From NCBI RefSeq assembly GCF_002094885.1, contig NZ_MSIT01000002.1, forward strand, positions 1 through 64,000: a stretch of 64,000 nucleotides of DNA. The letters run 5' to 3'. This document shows positions 38,288 to 47,205 of the stretch, piece by piece. Both the position numbers and the translations under genes were made by a program. Source of the DNA: Salibaculum halophilum (GTDB lineage Bacteria > Pseudomonadota > Alphaproteobacteria > Rhodobacterales > Rhodobacteraceae). The notes below the pieces were generated by a model. It worked only from the letters and a program-made list of their open reading frames with translations. It did not search any database and was not told where the DNA came from. How positions within the stretch are numbered: the first letter of the stretch is position 1; each line of letters begins with the position of its first letter.

Positions 38288-40543
38288 ATGACCAAGCAAC
38301 GCATCACGCGCGAAGAAGCCCTGCAATTCCATATCGAGCCGACGCCCGGAAAGTGGGAAGTGCAGCCGACCGTCCCGATGACGACGCAGCGCGACCTTTC
38401 CTTGGCCTATTCCCCCGGCGTGGCCATGCCCTGCGAGGAAATCGAGGCCAGGCCGGAGACCGTCTACGACTATACCAACAAGGGCAACCTCGTGGCCGTG
38501 ATCTCGAACGGGACGGCGGTGCTCGGCCTTGGCAACCTCGGCGCGGCTGGGTCCAAGCCAGTGATGGAGGGCAAGTCGGTCCTTTTCAAGCGGTTCGCCG
38601 ACGTCAATTCCATCGATATTGAGCTGGACACCGAGGACCCCGACGAGTTCTGCCGCGCGGTGCGGCTGATGGGGCCGACTTTCGGAGGCATCAACCTCGA
38701 GGATATCAAGGCGCCCGAGTGTTTCATGATCGAGCAGCGCCTCAAGGAAGAAATGGACATTCCCGTCTTCCATGACGACCAGCACGGCACCGCCGTGATC
38801 TGCGCCGCCGGGCTGATAAACGCGCTGCACCTTTCGGGCAAGAAGATCGAGGATTGCCGGATCGTCCTGAACGGTGCCGGGGCGGCCGGCATCGCCTGTA
38901 TCGAACTGCTCAAGGCCATGGGCGCGCGACACGAGAACTGCATCGTCTGCGACACCAAGGGCGTGATCTACCAAGGTCGCACCGAGGGCATGAACCAGTG
39001 GAAATCGGCCCATGCCGTCAAGACTGACCTGCGCAGCCTCGAAGACGCGATGGACGGGGCCGATGTGTTCCTCGGAGTTTCGGTAAAGGGTGCGGTAACG
39101 CCCGACATGGTCGCACGCATGGCCGACAACCCGGTGATCTTCTCCATGGCCAATCCGGACCCGGAAATCACCCCCGAGGAGGCGCACGAGGTGCGCGTGG
39201 ATGCCATCGTCGCCACCGGGCGCAGCGACTATCCCAACCAGGTCAATAACGTGCTGGGCTTTCCCTACCTGTTCCGCGGAGCGCTCGACATCAACGCCCG
39301 CGCTATCAATGACGAGATGAAGATCGCCTGCGCCGAAGCGCTGGCCGAACTGGCGCGCAAGGACGTGCCCGACGAGGTCGCCATGGCCTATGGCCGCAAG
39401 CTGACCTTCGGGCGCGACTACATCATTCCGACGCCCTTCGATCCGCGCCTGATCCATGTAGTGCCGCCGGCCGTGGCCCGCGCGGGCATGGAAACCGGCG
39501 CCGCGCGGCGGCCCATCGTCGACATGGAGGGCTACGAGGAGTCGCTCAAGACGCGGATGGACCCGACCGCGTCGATCCTGCGCGGCATCAATGCCCGGGC
39601 GCGCAAGAACCAGTCCACCGTGGTCTTTGCCGAGGGTGACGACCCGCGTGTGCTGCGGGCGGCCGTCTCCTATCAGCGGGGCGGCTATGGCCGGGCGCTG
39701 GTCGTGGGCCGTGAGCAGGACGTGAAACAGAAGCTCGAGGCCGAGGGATTGGGCGACGCCGTGCGCGAGTTGCGCGTGGTGAACGCGGCCAATACCGACC
39801 ACCTGGAGACCTACAAGGCCTTCCTCTACCAACGGCTCCAACGCAAGGGGCATGACTGGCACGACATCCACAGGATGGCCGCGCGCGACCGGCACGTGTT
39901 TTCGGCCCTGATGCTGGCCCATGACCACGCCGATGCCATGGTCACCGGGGCGACCCGGAAATCGGCGCATGTGCTGGAACTGATCAACCACGTTTTCGAC
40001 GCCAATCCGCACGACGGGGCCGTCGGGGTTTCGGCCGTGCTGAACAAGGGCCGGATCGTGCTGATATCGGACACGCTGGTCCATGAATGGCCCGATGAGC
40101 GCGACCTGGCCGATATCGCCGAACGCGGGGCCTCGGTGGCGCGCGATCTGGGGCTGGAGCCGCGCGTCGCCTTCCTGTCGTTTTCCACCTTCGGCTATCC
40201 GGTGTCCGAACGGGCCACCAAGATGCACATGGCCCCGCGTGAACTGGACGCACGCGGCGTGGATTTCGAATATGAGGGCGAGATGACCGTCGATGTCGCC
40301 CTCAACCCCCGGGCGATGGAAAAATACCCGTTCTCGCGACTGACCGGGCCAGCCAATGTCCTGGTAGTGCCGGCGCGGCACTCGGCCTCGATATCGGTCA
40401 AGCTGATGCAGGAAATGGCCGGGGCGACGGTGATCGGCCCGATCCTGTCGGGTATCGACCGGCCAATCCAGATCTGTTCGACCACGGCGACGGTGAACGA
40501 CATCCTGAACATGTCCGTTCTGGCGGCCTGCAAGGTGGGCTGA
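38288..40543 (+). CDS. maeB: NADP-dependent malic enzyme with phosphotransacetylase-like C-terminus
   Basis: This 751-residue multimodular malic enzyme decarboxylates malate to pyruvate, making NADPH. It starts at the ATG at 38288 (MTKQRITREEALQFH); the frame upstream is open but overlaps mutS. The malic domain contains YSPGVAMPCEEI and FHDDQHGTAVICAAGLINAL. The nucleotide-binding GAGAAGIACIELL is followed by a PTA-like domain from about residue 430 (VVFAEGDDPRVLRAA). In relatives the latter is regulatory, sensing acetyl-CoA. The stop overlaps the start of the PfkB kinase gene by one base. Confidence 0.94.
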   Translation: MTKQRITREEALQFHIEPTPGKWEVQPTVPMTTQRDLSLAYSPGVAMPCEEIEARPETVYDYTNKGNLVAVISNGTAVLGLGNLGAAGSKPVMEGKSVLFKRFADVNSIDIELDTEDPDEFCRAVRLMGPTFGGINLEDIKAPECFMIEQRLKEEMDIPVFHDDQHGTAVICAAGLINALHLSGKKIEDCRIVLNGAGAAGIACIELLKAMGARHENCIVCDTKGVIYQGRTEGMNQWKSAHAVKTDLRSLEDAMDGADVFLGVSVKGAVTPDMVARMADNPVIFSMANPDPEITPEEAHEVRVDAIVATGRSDYPNQVNNVLGFPYLFRGALDINARAINDEMKIACAEALAELARKDVPDEVAMAYGRKLTFGRDYIIPTPFDPRLIHVVPPAVARAGMETGAARRPIVDMEGYEESLKTRMDPTASILRGINARARKNQSTVVFAEGDDPRVLRAAVSYQRGGYGRALVVGREQDVKQKLEAEGLGDAVRELRVVNAANTDHLETYKAFLYQRLQRKGHDWHDIHRMAARDRHVFSALMLAHDHADAMVTGATRKSAHVLELINHVFDANPHDGAVGVSAVLNKGRIVLISDTLVHEWPDERDLADIAERGASVARDLGLEPRVAFLSFSTFGYPVSERATKMHMAPRELDARGVDFEYEGEMTVDVALNPRAMEKYPFSRLTGPANVLVVPARHSASISVKLMQEMAGATVIGPILSGIDRPIQICSTTATVNDILNMSVLAACKVG

Positions 40544-41409
40544 TGACGCTTTGGAACCTCGGCTCGATCAACGCGGATTACATCTATCGCGTGCCGCATA
40601 TTCCCGCCCACGGCGAGACGCTGACCTCGTCGGGCCGGCAGGTCTTTCTGGGTGGGAAAGGCGCGAATATCTCGGTCGCCGCCGCCCGGGCCGGGGCGCA
40701 TGTGCGCCATGTCGGGGCGGTCGGTGCGGACGGGCGCTGGGCGGTTCAGCGGCTGCTGGAATACGGTGTCGATACGCGCCAGATTGCCGAGGTCGAGACC
40801 GAGACCTGCCAAGCCATGATCTTTGTCGATCCGGACGGGGAAAACACCATCATCCTGCACCCGGGCGCGAACATGGCGATTCCGCCCGATGTGCTGGATC
40901 AGGCCCTGAGTCAGGCTGAAACCGGCGACTGGCTGGTCATGCAGAACGAAACCTGCCTGCAGGCCGAGGCGGCGGCGCTGGGCAAGGACATGGGGCTCAG
41001 GATTGCCTATGCCGCGGCGCCGTTCGAGGCCGCGCGAGTTCAGGCGGTGCTGGACCGGCTCGACTTTCTGACCCTCAACGCGGTCGAGGCCGACCAGTTG
41101 CACCGAGCGACGGGCCTTGCGCCCGAAGCGCTGCCCGTCCGCGACGTGATCGTGACCCGGGGCGGCGACGGGGCGACATGGTTCGGGCCGGACGGCCCGG
41201 CTCATGTCGCCGCCCTGCCCGTCACGCCCGTCGATACCACCGGTGCGGGTGACACCTTTACCGGTTACGTCTTGGCGGGTCTGGACCGCGGGTTGCCAAT
41301 GAAACAGGCCATGGCGCAGGCCGGGCGCGCGGCGGCCCTCATGGTCACCCGTGCGGGTACTGCGGATGTGATCCCCGATCTGGCGGAGGTGCAGGCCTTC
41401 CGCGGCTAG
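40543..41409 (+). CDS. PfkB-family carbohydrate kinase (ribokinase-like)
   Basis: This 288-residue sugar or nucleoside kinase has the first PfkB signature GGKGANISVAAARAGA (about 36-51), then GENTIILHPGAN. The C-terminal signature is DTTGAGDTFTGYVLAGL, with the anion-hole Gly residues and the catalytic Asp. The fold and length are closest to ribokinase, but the substrate is not secure. Translation is coupled to maeB (TGATG). Its stop overlaps the end of convergent msrA by four bases. No sugar transporter or ribose genes are adjacent. Confidence 0.85.
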   Translation: MTLWNLGSINADYIYRVPHIPAHGETLTSSGRQVFLGGKGANISVAAARAGAHVRHVGAVGADGRWAVQRLLEYGVDTRQIAEVETETCQAMIFVDPDGENTIILHPGANMAIPPDVLDQALSQAETGDWLVMQNETCLQAEAAALGKDMGLRIAYAAAPFEAARVQAVLDRLDFLTLNAVEADQLHRATGLAPEALPVRDVIVTRGGDGATWFGPDGPAHVAALPVTPVDTTGAGDTFTGYVLAGLDRGLPMKQAMAQAGRAAALMVTRAGTADVIPDLAEVQAFRG

Positions 41410-42068
41410 CCCACGAAAGGCGCGTTATCGCCCCAGAGTTCGCGGATGCGTTCGTCCCGGCCGCAGGCGTCGCGGTAGAATTCGTAGGCCGCGGCCTGCG
41501 TCTTGATACCGCGCCGCGTCAGGATCCTGTCCTGCCCCTTGTAGTAGTCTTGGTGATAGGCCTCGGCCTCGTAGAATGGCCCCGCGTCCAGGATCGGGGT
41601 GACAATTGATTGGCCAAGTTCGCGTTCGGCGGCAGCCTTGGCCGCCCGGGCCTGTTGCCGTTCCGCAGGGTCAGAAACGAAAATCGCGGTGCGATAGCTC
41701 TCGCCACGGTCGCAGAACTGGCCACCGGCATCCGTCGGGTCGATCGAGCGGAAGAACAGGTTAAACAGCTGCCGGGCCGAAATCTGATCGGCATCAAAGC
41801 GGATTTCAACGGCCTCGTAGTGGCCGGTGCCGCCGCGAGTCACCTGCTTGTAGGTCGGGTTCTCGACCGTGCCGCCGGTGTATCCCGAGACGACCTCCTC
41901 GACGCCGGTGACCTTCTCGAAATCGGCCTCGACGCACCAGAAGCAGCCGCCGGCGACCGTCAGGACCTGCATGTCCCGGGCCTGCGCCGCCGTGGATTGT
42001 ATGATGAACCCCACCGCGATCGCGACAGCGAGGACAGCGGTTTTCAGGGTCCGGGTCTGGCGTGGCAT
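41406..42068 (-). CDS. msrA: Exported peptide-methionine (S)-S-oxide reductase MsrA
   Basis: This 220-residue MsrA has an N-terminal signal peptide of about 30 residues (TAVLAVAIAVGFIIQSTAAQA), so it should act in the periplasm, repairing oxidised methionines of envelope proteins. The catalytic site GGCFWC is at 40-45 with Cys42 as nucleophile. EKVTGVEEVVSGYTGG and GTGHYEAVEIRFD follow. No msrB is next to it. It lies 86 bp downstream of acuI on the same strand; a CCGCGTG/CACGCGG hairpin (42126-42143) in that gap could weaken read-through. Confidence 0.93.
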   Translation of the reverse strand: MPRQTRTLKTAVLAVAIAVGFIIQSTAAQARDMQVLTVAGGCFWCVEADFEKVTGVEEVVSGYTGGTVENPTYKQVTRGGTGHYEAVEIRFDADQISARQLFNLFFRSIDPTDAGGQFCDRGESYRTAIFVSDPAERQQARAAKAAAERELGQSIVTPILDAGPFYEAEAYHQDYYKGQDRILTRRGIKTQAAAYEFYRDACGRDERIRELWGDNAPFVG

Positions 42069-42125
42069 GGCGCACCTCCTTTTGGAAAGACGATGCGGCG
42101 CATGGCCCCCCCGGACAAATCACCG

Positions 42126-42143
42126 CCGCGTGACATCACGCGG
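42126..42143 (-). terminator. Weak hairpin after acuI
   Basis: CCGCGTG and CACGCGG form a perfect seven-base stem with loop ACAT, 11 bp beyond the acuI stop. A clear T-run is missing on the minus strand, so it may be only a partial terminator or an RNA-end stabiliser. Confidence 0.35.
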
Positions 42144-42154
42144 TCGTGACGCTT

Positions 42155-43144
42155 TCAAGCGTTCACATCCACCACCACGCGCCCCTTGACGCGGCCTGCC
42201 AGGATATCCGCCCCAAGCTGCGGCAGGTCCGCCAGAGTGGCGGGCTGCACCATCTCTTCGAGGCGGTCCATCGGCAGGTCGCGGGCGATCCGTTCCCAGG
42301 CCCGCTGACGGGCCTCGAAGGGCTGCATCACACTGTCGATGCCCAGAAGGTTCACGCCGCGCAGGATGAAGGGGGTAATCAGCGCCCCCTCGATTTCAGC
42401 GCCCCCGGCCAGGCCGATGGCCGCCACCGATGCGCCGTAGCGCATCTGCTTGAGCACGCGCCCGAGCATCGCCCCGGCCACGGCATCGACCGCCCCGCCC
42501 CAGCGCTCGCCCTCAAGCGGTTTGCGTGTCGCCTCGGCCAGATCATCCCGGGCGATGATCTCGGTGGCGCCAAGCCCTGTCAGGTACTCGGCCTGTTCCG
42601 GCCGCCCGGTGACTGCGGCCACCTCGTGGCCCAGCCGGGCGAGAAGGGCCGTTGCGATCGAGCCGACGCCGCCTGCCGCGCCGGTGACCAGGATCGGACC
42701 CTCCTTGATCCCCTGAGCTTCCAGCGCCATCACGGCCAGCATCGCCGTAAGGCCCGCCGTGCCGACGGCCATGGCCTGCCGCGTGTCGAGGCCCTCGGGC
42801 AGCGGGACCAGCCAGTCGGCCTTGACCCGGGCCTTTTGCGCATGACCGCCCCAGTGCGCCTCGCCCACGCGCCAGCCGGTCAGGACGACCTTGTCGCCGG
42901 GGGCGTAGCGATCGTCGCTGGAGGCCTCGACCGTTCCGGCGAAGTCGATCCCGGGGACGTGGGGGTAATTGCGCACGAGCCCGCCCCCCGGCCCGATGCA
43001 CAGGCCATCCTTGTAGTTCAGCGTCGAATATTCGACGGAGACGGTCACCTCGCCCGCGGGCAGGTCGGTATCGGCGATTTCCTCGACCGCGGCAGTGGTT
43101 GTGCCGCTTTCCGCGTCCTTGCGGATGATCAGCGCATTGAACAT
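42155..43144 (-). CDS. acuI: Acrylyl-CoA reductase (AcuI-like, MDR superfamily)
   Basis: This 329-residue NADPH-dependent zinc-free medium-chain reductase of the YhdH/AcuI type starts at the ATG at 43144 (MFNALIIRKDAESG). It shows STLNYKDGLCIG, PGIDFAGTVE and WRVGEAHWGGHAQ, and the nucleotide-binding TGAAGGVGSIATALLARLGHEV. AcuI reduces the toxic acrylyl-CoA formed from DMSP or 3-hydroxypropionate to propionyl-CoA. In Roseobacters it is often next to DMSP lyases, but no dddL/dddP-like gene is adjacent here. A general detoxifying quinone reductase is the alternative. Confidence 0.85.
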   Translation of the reverse strand: MFNALIIRKDAESGTTTAAVEEIADTDLPAGEVTVSVEYSTLNYKDGLCIGPGGGLVRNYPHVPGIDFAGTVEASSDDRYAPGDKVVLTGWRVGEAHWGGHAQKARVKADWLVPLPEGLDTRQAMAVGTAGLTAMLAVMALEAQGIKEGPILVTGAAGGVGSIATALLARLGHEVAAVTGRPEQAEYLTGLGATEIIARDDLAEATRKPLEGERWGGAVDAVAGAMLGRVLKQMRYGASVAAIGLAGGAEIEGALITPFILRGVNLLGIDSVMQPFEARQRAWERIARDLPMDRLEEMVQPATLADLPQLGADILAGRVKGRVVVDVNA

Positions 43145-43227
43145 GGGCCCCCCTTTTGGTGCGTGCCGGCTGTGGTTGGGTCGGGCGGCAGGATCGCGAA
43201 ACGGGCGGTGGTTGCAACCCCGCCCCG

Positions 43228-44193
43228 TTACGTGGCGTGGTGGCAGGCCACGCGCGTGTCTTCGATCCGGCGCATTTTGGGTCGTTCCGTCCGGCATATC
43301 TCGGTCGCCAGCGGACAGCGCGGGTGAAAGGCACAGCCCGGCGGCGGGTTGATAGCATCGGGAATCTCGCCCTTGGGCGGGTCGATCTCGCGGCCGAAGG
43401 CATCCATGCGCGGGGCCGCGTCGAACAACATCTGCGTATAGGGGTGCTTGGGATGGTTGAACAACCGGTCGCGCGGCGCTTCCTCGACCAGCCGCCCGAG
43501 GTAGAGAACGCCGATCACGTCGGCCATGTGCTGCACAACGGTCAGGTCATGACTGATGAACAGGTAGGTCAGGCCCAGGTCCTCGCGCAGGTCGGACATG
43601 AGGTTGAGCACCTGGCTTTGAACCGAGACGTCCAGCGCCGAGGTCGGCTCGTCGCAGACGATGATCCGCGGCTCCGAGGCGAGCGCCCGGGCGATGCAGA
43701 TCCGCTGGCGCTGGCCGCCGGAAAACTCGTGCGGGTACTTGCCCGAATCCGCGGCCGACAGGCCCACCTGTTCGAGCAGCCTCTCGGCCAGTCCCTCGGC
43801 CTTGCCACTCTTGGCCGTGACCGGCTCCTCGATGATGTCGCGTACCCGCCAGCGCGGGTTGAGCGAGGCGAAGGGATCCTGAAAGATCATCTGGATGTCG
43901 TCGCGCACCGCCTCGATCTTTTTCGTATCGGTCTCGGTGGCCAGATCGACGCCGTTGATCTCGACCGAGCCGGCGCTAGGCGGGACCAGCCCGACCATGA
44001 TCTTGCCGATGGTGGACTTGCCCGACCCGCTTTCGCCGACAAGCGCATAGACGCTGTTTTCGGGCACGTCGAAGCTGACCTCGGACACCGCCGTCAGCAG
44101 GGCCCGGGGCAGGCGTTCGATCACGCGGTTGAGCCAAGGCTTGGAGACATCGAAAATCCGCGTCAGGTCGCGGACGGAGATCAGCGCGCTCAT
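43228..44193 (-). CDS. Peptide-type ABC transporter ATP-binding protein (DppF/OppF-like)
   Basis: This 321-residue ATPase is the second of two in the operon. It begins at the ATG at 44193 (MSALISVRDLTRIFDVSKPW). Walker A is GESGSGKSTIGKI, the Q-loop is QMIFQDPFASLNPRW, the signature is FSGGQRQRI, Walker B is IIVCDEPTSALD, and the switch is HDLTVV. The oligopeptide-type C-terminal extension has PPGCAFHPRCPLATEIC, with Cys residues that ligate an iron-sulfur or zinc site in some relatives. It overlaps the upstream ATPase by four bases and is last in the operon. Confidence 0.92.
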   Translation of the reverse strand: MSALISVRDLTRIFDVSKPWLNRVIERLPRALLTAVSEVSFDVPENSVYALVGESGSGKSTIGKIMVGLVPPSAGSVEINGVDLATETDTKKIEAVRDDIQMIFQDPFASLNPRWRVRDIIEEPVTAKSGKAEGLAERLLEQVGLSAADSGKYPHEFSGGQRQRICIARALASEPRIIVCDEPTSALDVSVQSQVLNLMSDLREDLGLTYLFISHDLTVVQHMADVIGVLYLGRLVEEAPRDRLFNHPKHPYTQMLFDAAPRMDAFGREIDPPKGEIPDAINPPPGCAFHPRCPLATEICRTERPKMRRIEDTRVACHHAT

Positions 44194-45179
44194 GCGGATA
44201 CTTTCTGATCGGTGGTCAGGGGGAACCAGCAGGCGGCCCGGCCGTCGCAGCGGTCCAGCGTCGGGCCGGGTTCGGCGCGGCACTGATCCTGCGCGAACTC
44301 GCAGCGCGGGTGAAAGGCGCAGCCGCTGGGCAGCGCGCCCAGCCGCGGCATCGCGCCGGGGATTTGGCGCAGGCGCTTGCGCCCCTGGCTGGCCAGCGGG
44401 GTCGAGGCCATGAGCCCGGCAGTGTAGGGGTGGCGCGCATTGGTCAGAACCTCGCGCACCGGGCCAAGCTCGGCCAGGCGCCCGGCATACATCACCGCCA
44501 CCCGATCTGCCGCTTCGGCGATCACGCCCATGTCGTGGGTGACCAGCATGACGGCGACCCCGCGATCCCGGCAGAGCCGTTTCAGCAGCGCGACGATCTG
44601 GGCCTGGACACTGACGTCGAGGGCCGTCGTCGGCTCGTCGGCGATCACAAGGTCCGGTTCGGCACAGAGCGCCAGCGCGATGACCACACGTTGCCGCATG
44701 CCGCCGGAAAACTCGTGCGGGTAGCTGTTGATGCGCTGGGCCGCGGCCGGGATGCCCACTTCCTCGAGGGCGGCGATGGCGCGCTTGCGGGCCTCGGTCT
44801 GGCCCACGTCCAGGTGTTCCAGGATGGTCTCGGTCAGTTGCTCGCCGATCGTCAGCAGCGGGTTGAGCGATGTCAGCGGGTCCTGGAAGATCATGCCCAT
44901 CTTCTTGCCGCGCAGGCGGCGGATGGCGTCACCGGTCAGGTCATGGATCGGCTGGCCGGACAGCAGCACCTCGCCCGCGACGATGCGCGCCGGCCGGTCC
45001 AGAAGGCCGATCACCGCGTTGCCGCCCATGGACTTGCCCGCACCGGATTCGCCCACGACGCCGAGGATTTCCCCCGCACGGATGTCGTAGCTGACATGAT
45101 CGACCGGGCGCAGGACGCCGTGGCGCGTGGGAATTTCCACGACGAGGTCGCGGACGGAAAGAACGGGGGTGTCGGTCAT
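44190..45179 (-). CDS. Peptide-type ABC transporter ATP-binding protein (DppD/OppD-like)
   Basis: This 329-residue ATPase starts at the ATG at 45179 (MTDTPVLSVRDLVVEIPTRHG). Walker A is GESGAGKSMGGNAV, the Q-loop is GMIFQDPLTSLNPLL, the signature is FSGGMRQRVVIAL, Walker B is LVIADEPTTALD, and the switch is THDMGVI. The C-terminal PSGCAFHPRCEFAQDQC extension is typical of peptide importers. It overlaps both the permease before it and the ATPase after it by four bases. Confidence 0.92.
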   Translation of the reverse strand: MTDTPVLSVRDLVVEIPTRHGVLRPVDHVSYDIRAGEILGVVGESGAGKSMGGNAVIGLLDRPARIVAGEVLLSGQPIHDLTGDAIRRLRGKKMGMIFQDPLTSLNPLLTIGEQLTETILEHLDVGQTEARKRAIAALEEVGIPAAAQRINSYPHEFSGGMRQRVVIALALCAEPDLVIADEPTTALDVSVQAQIVALLKRLCRDRGVAVMLVTHDMGVIAEAADRVAVMYAGRLAELGPVREVLTNARHPYTAGLMASTPLASQGRKRLRQIPGAMPRLGALPSGCAFHPRCEFAQDQCRAEPGPTLDRCDGRAACWFPLTTDQKVSA

Positions 45180-46126
45180 CGCAGCCTCGGGTTCAGGGCG
45201 TCGCGCAGCCAGTCGCCCAGCAGGTTGATGGACAGCGCCAGCGCCAGCAGCGCCAGCGCCGGAAAGAAGAGGATCCACCACTCGCCCGAGAACATGAACT
45301 CCTGCCCGATGCGGATCAGCGTGCCCAGCGACGGCTTAGTCGGCGGTGCGCCGACGCCGAGGAACGACAGGGTCGCCTCGGCGATGATGGCCAGCGCCAG
45401 CGAGATCGTGGCGATCACCAGCACCGGGTTGAGCACGTTAGGCAGGATGTGGCGCAGCATGATGGAAAAGGGCGTGCGGCCGATCAGGCGCGCGGCCTGG
45501 ACGTATTCCTTGCTTTTCTCGACCAGCGTTGCCCCTCGCACCACGCGAGCGAATTGCACCCAGTCGGACAGGCCGATTGCCAGGATCAGTACCCAGATCG
45601 CCATCTGGTCGCGGTATTCGGGCGGGGTAATGCCCTTTGCGATGCCGAAGATCAGCATGGCGACGAGGATGGCCGGAAAGGTCAGCTGCACGTCGGCCAC
45701 GCGCATGATGATCGTTTCCACCCAACCGCCCAGGTAGCCGGCCAGCAGGCCCAGCGTAACGCCGATCACCATGGCCAGGGCCACGGCCGCGAAGCCGACG
45801 AAAAGCGATATCCGCATCCCGTAAAGGATGGTCGAGAAGACGTCGCGCCCCTGGTCGTCGGTGCCCAGAAGGAACCGGTCGCCGGTAAAGGCGTTGGCGT
45901 CGCCCGGCGGGGTGAAGCCGTTCATCAGGTTCAGTGTGGCCGGGTCGAAGGGATCGTGCGGCGCAATCAGCGGCGCGAGGACCGCGCCCAGGATCAGCAC
46001 CACGACCACGAAGAACGACACGACGGCCACCGGCGCATGGCGAAAGGACCACATGAAATCGCTGTCCCAGATACGGCGTGCGCGGCTGGTTGGCGATTGG
46101 GCACTGGTTTCGGCTGCCTCGGTCAT
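45176..46126 (-). CDS. Peptide-type ABC transporter permease (DppC-like)
   Basis: This 316-residue inner-membrane protein has six hydrophobic segments. The N-terminal OppC region ends with a first helix at about 33-55 (APVAVVSFFVVVVLILGAVL), followed by FLLGTDDQGRDVFSTILYGMRISL. The EAA-type loop that docks the ATPase is REYVQAARLIG-like (KEYVQAARLIGRTPFSIMLRHILPN). It starts one base after the upstream permease gene and overlaps the next gene by four bases. Confidence 0.92.
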   Translation of the reverse strand: MTEAAETSAQSPTSRARRIWDSDFMWSFRHAPVAVVSFFVVVVLILGAVLAPLIAPHDPFDPATLNLMNGFTPPGDANAFTGDRFLLGTDDQGRDVFSTILYGMRISLFVGFAAVALAMVIGVTLGLLAGYLGGWVETIIMRVADVQLTFPAILVAMLIFGIAKGITPPEYRDQMAIWVLILAIGLSDWVQFARVVRGATLVEKSKEYVQAARLIGRTPFSIMLRHILPNVLNPVLVIATISLALAIIAEATLSFLGVGAPPTKPSLGTLIRIGQEFMFSGEWWILFFPALALLALALSINLLGDWLRDALNPRLR

Positions 46127-46127
46127 G

Positions 46128-47111
46128 TCAGTGGCCTCCCTGCGTGCGATCCACGCGCAGGCGCGGGTCGATCACGAAATAGAGCATGTCGACGATAAGG
46201 TTGATGCCGACGAACATGACCGAGATCAGCATCAGGTAGGCGGCCATGACGGGGATATCCACGAACTGGATCGCGTTGATGAACAGCAGGCCGACACCGG
46301 GCCACTGGAACACGGTTTCGGTGATGATGGCAAAGGCGATGATGCTGCCCAGTTGCAAGCCGGTAATGGTGATGACCGGCACCAGCGTGTTCTTGAGCGC
46401 GTGGCGGAAGTTGATGGATTTCTCGCGGATACCGCGGGCCCGCGCAAAACGGATGTAGTCCATGCGCAGGACTTCCAGCATCTCGGTGCGCACCAGCCGC
46501 ATGATAAGCGTCATCTGGTAAAGCCCCAGCGTGAAAGCGGGCAGGATAAGGGCCTTGAGCCCGCTTTCGGTCAGAAAGCCCGTGGTCCAGCCGCCGAGGT
46601 CCGTCACCTCGCCCCGTCCGAAACTGGGCAGCCAGCCAAGCTCGACCGAGAAGAGATAGATCAGCAGAATCCCGATCAGGAAGGTCGGCAGGGACACGCC
46701 CACAAGCGACAGGGTCATGATCACGTTGGCCGAGACGCCGCGGCGCCAAATCGCGGTGAATATGCCCAGCGCGATGCCCCCGACCAGCGCCATCAGCCCC
46801 GACACGACGGCAAGCTCCAGCGTGGCCGGAAGGCGCTCGATCAGGATGTCCGCCACCGGGCGGCCCTGGCGGTAGGACAGGCCGAAGTTGCCCTGCACCG
46901 CCTGTTCCAGGAACCGCCAGTATTGCACGACGAAGGGCTGATCCAGGCCCAGTTGTTCGCGCAAACGTTCGATGTCGGCCTGGGTGCGTTCCTGTCCCAG
47001 CATGTTGTCGATGGGATCACCGACAAAGCGGAACATGGAAAACGCGACGAGGCCCACGACGAAAAGCACCAGTATGGACTGCGCCATGCGGCGGATGATG
47101 TAGGCAAGCAT
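46128..47111 (-). CDS. Peptide-type ABC transporter permease (DppB-like)
   Basis: This 327-residue permease opens MLAYIIRRMAQSILVLFVVGLVAF, the usual first helix of DppB proteins. It has six segments, and the EAA loop is MDYIRFARARGIREKSINFRHALKN. The order binding protein - DppB - DppC - DppD - DppF is complete in the operon. It starts 94 bp downstream of the binding-protein stop, after a terminator-like hairpin. Confidence 0.92.
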   Translation of the reverse strand: MLAYIIRRMAQSILVLFVVGLVAFSMFRFVGDPIDNMLGQERTQADIERLREQLGLDQPFVVQYWRFLEQAVQGNFGLSYRQGRPVADILIERLPATLELAVVSGLMALVGGIALGIFTAIWRRGVSANVIMTLSLVGVSLPTFLIGILLIYLFSVELGWLPSFGRGEVTDLGGWTTGFLTESGLKALILPAFTLGLYQMTLIMRLVRTEMLEVLRMDYIRFARARGIREKSINFRHALKNTLVPVITITGLQLGSIIAFAIITETVFQWPGVGLLFINAIQFVDIPVMAAYLMLISVMFVGINLIVDMLYFVIDPRLRVDRTQGGH

Positions 47112-47160
47112 GTGCTGGAGCCTCAGGATAATGAAGCCCTGCAGTCCAGAGGATGCAGGG

Positions 47161-47191
47161 CGAAAACGGGCGGCCTGTCTCGGGCCGCCCG
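47161..47191 (-). terminator. Hairpin terminator between the binding-protein and permease genes
   Basis: On the minus strand, CGGGCGGCC and GGCCGCCCG pair over nine bases around a seven-base loop and are followed directly by TTTT. It begins 15 bp after the binding-protein stop. Partial termination here would give more binding protein than permease, a common arrangement in ABC importer operons. Confidence 0.75.
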
Positions 47192-47205
47192 CCTGTTGGA
47201 CCGGA

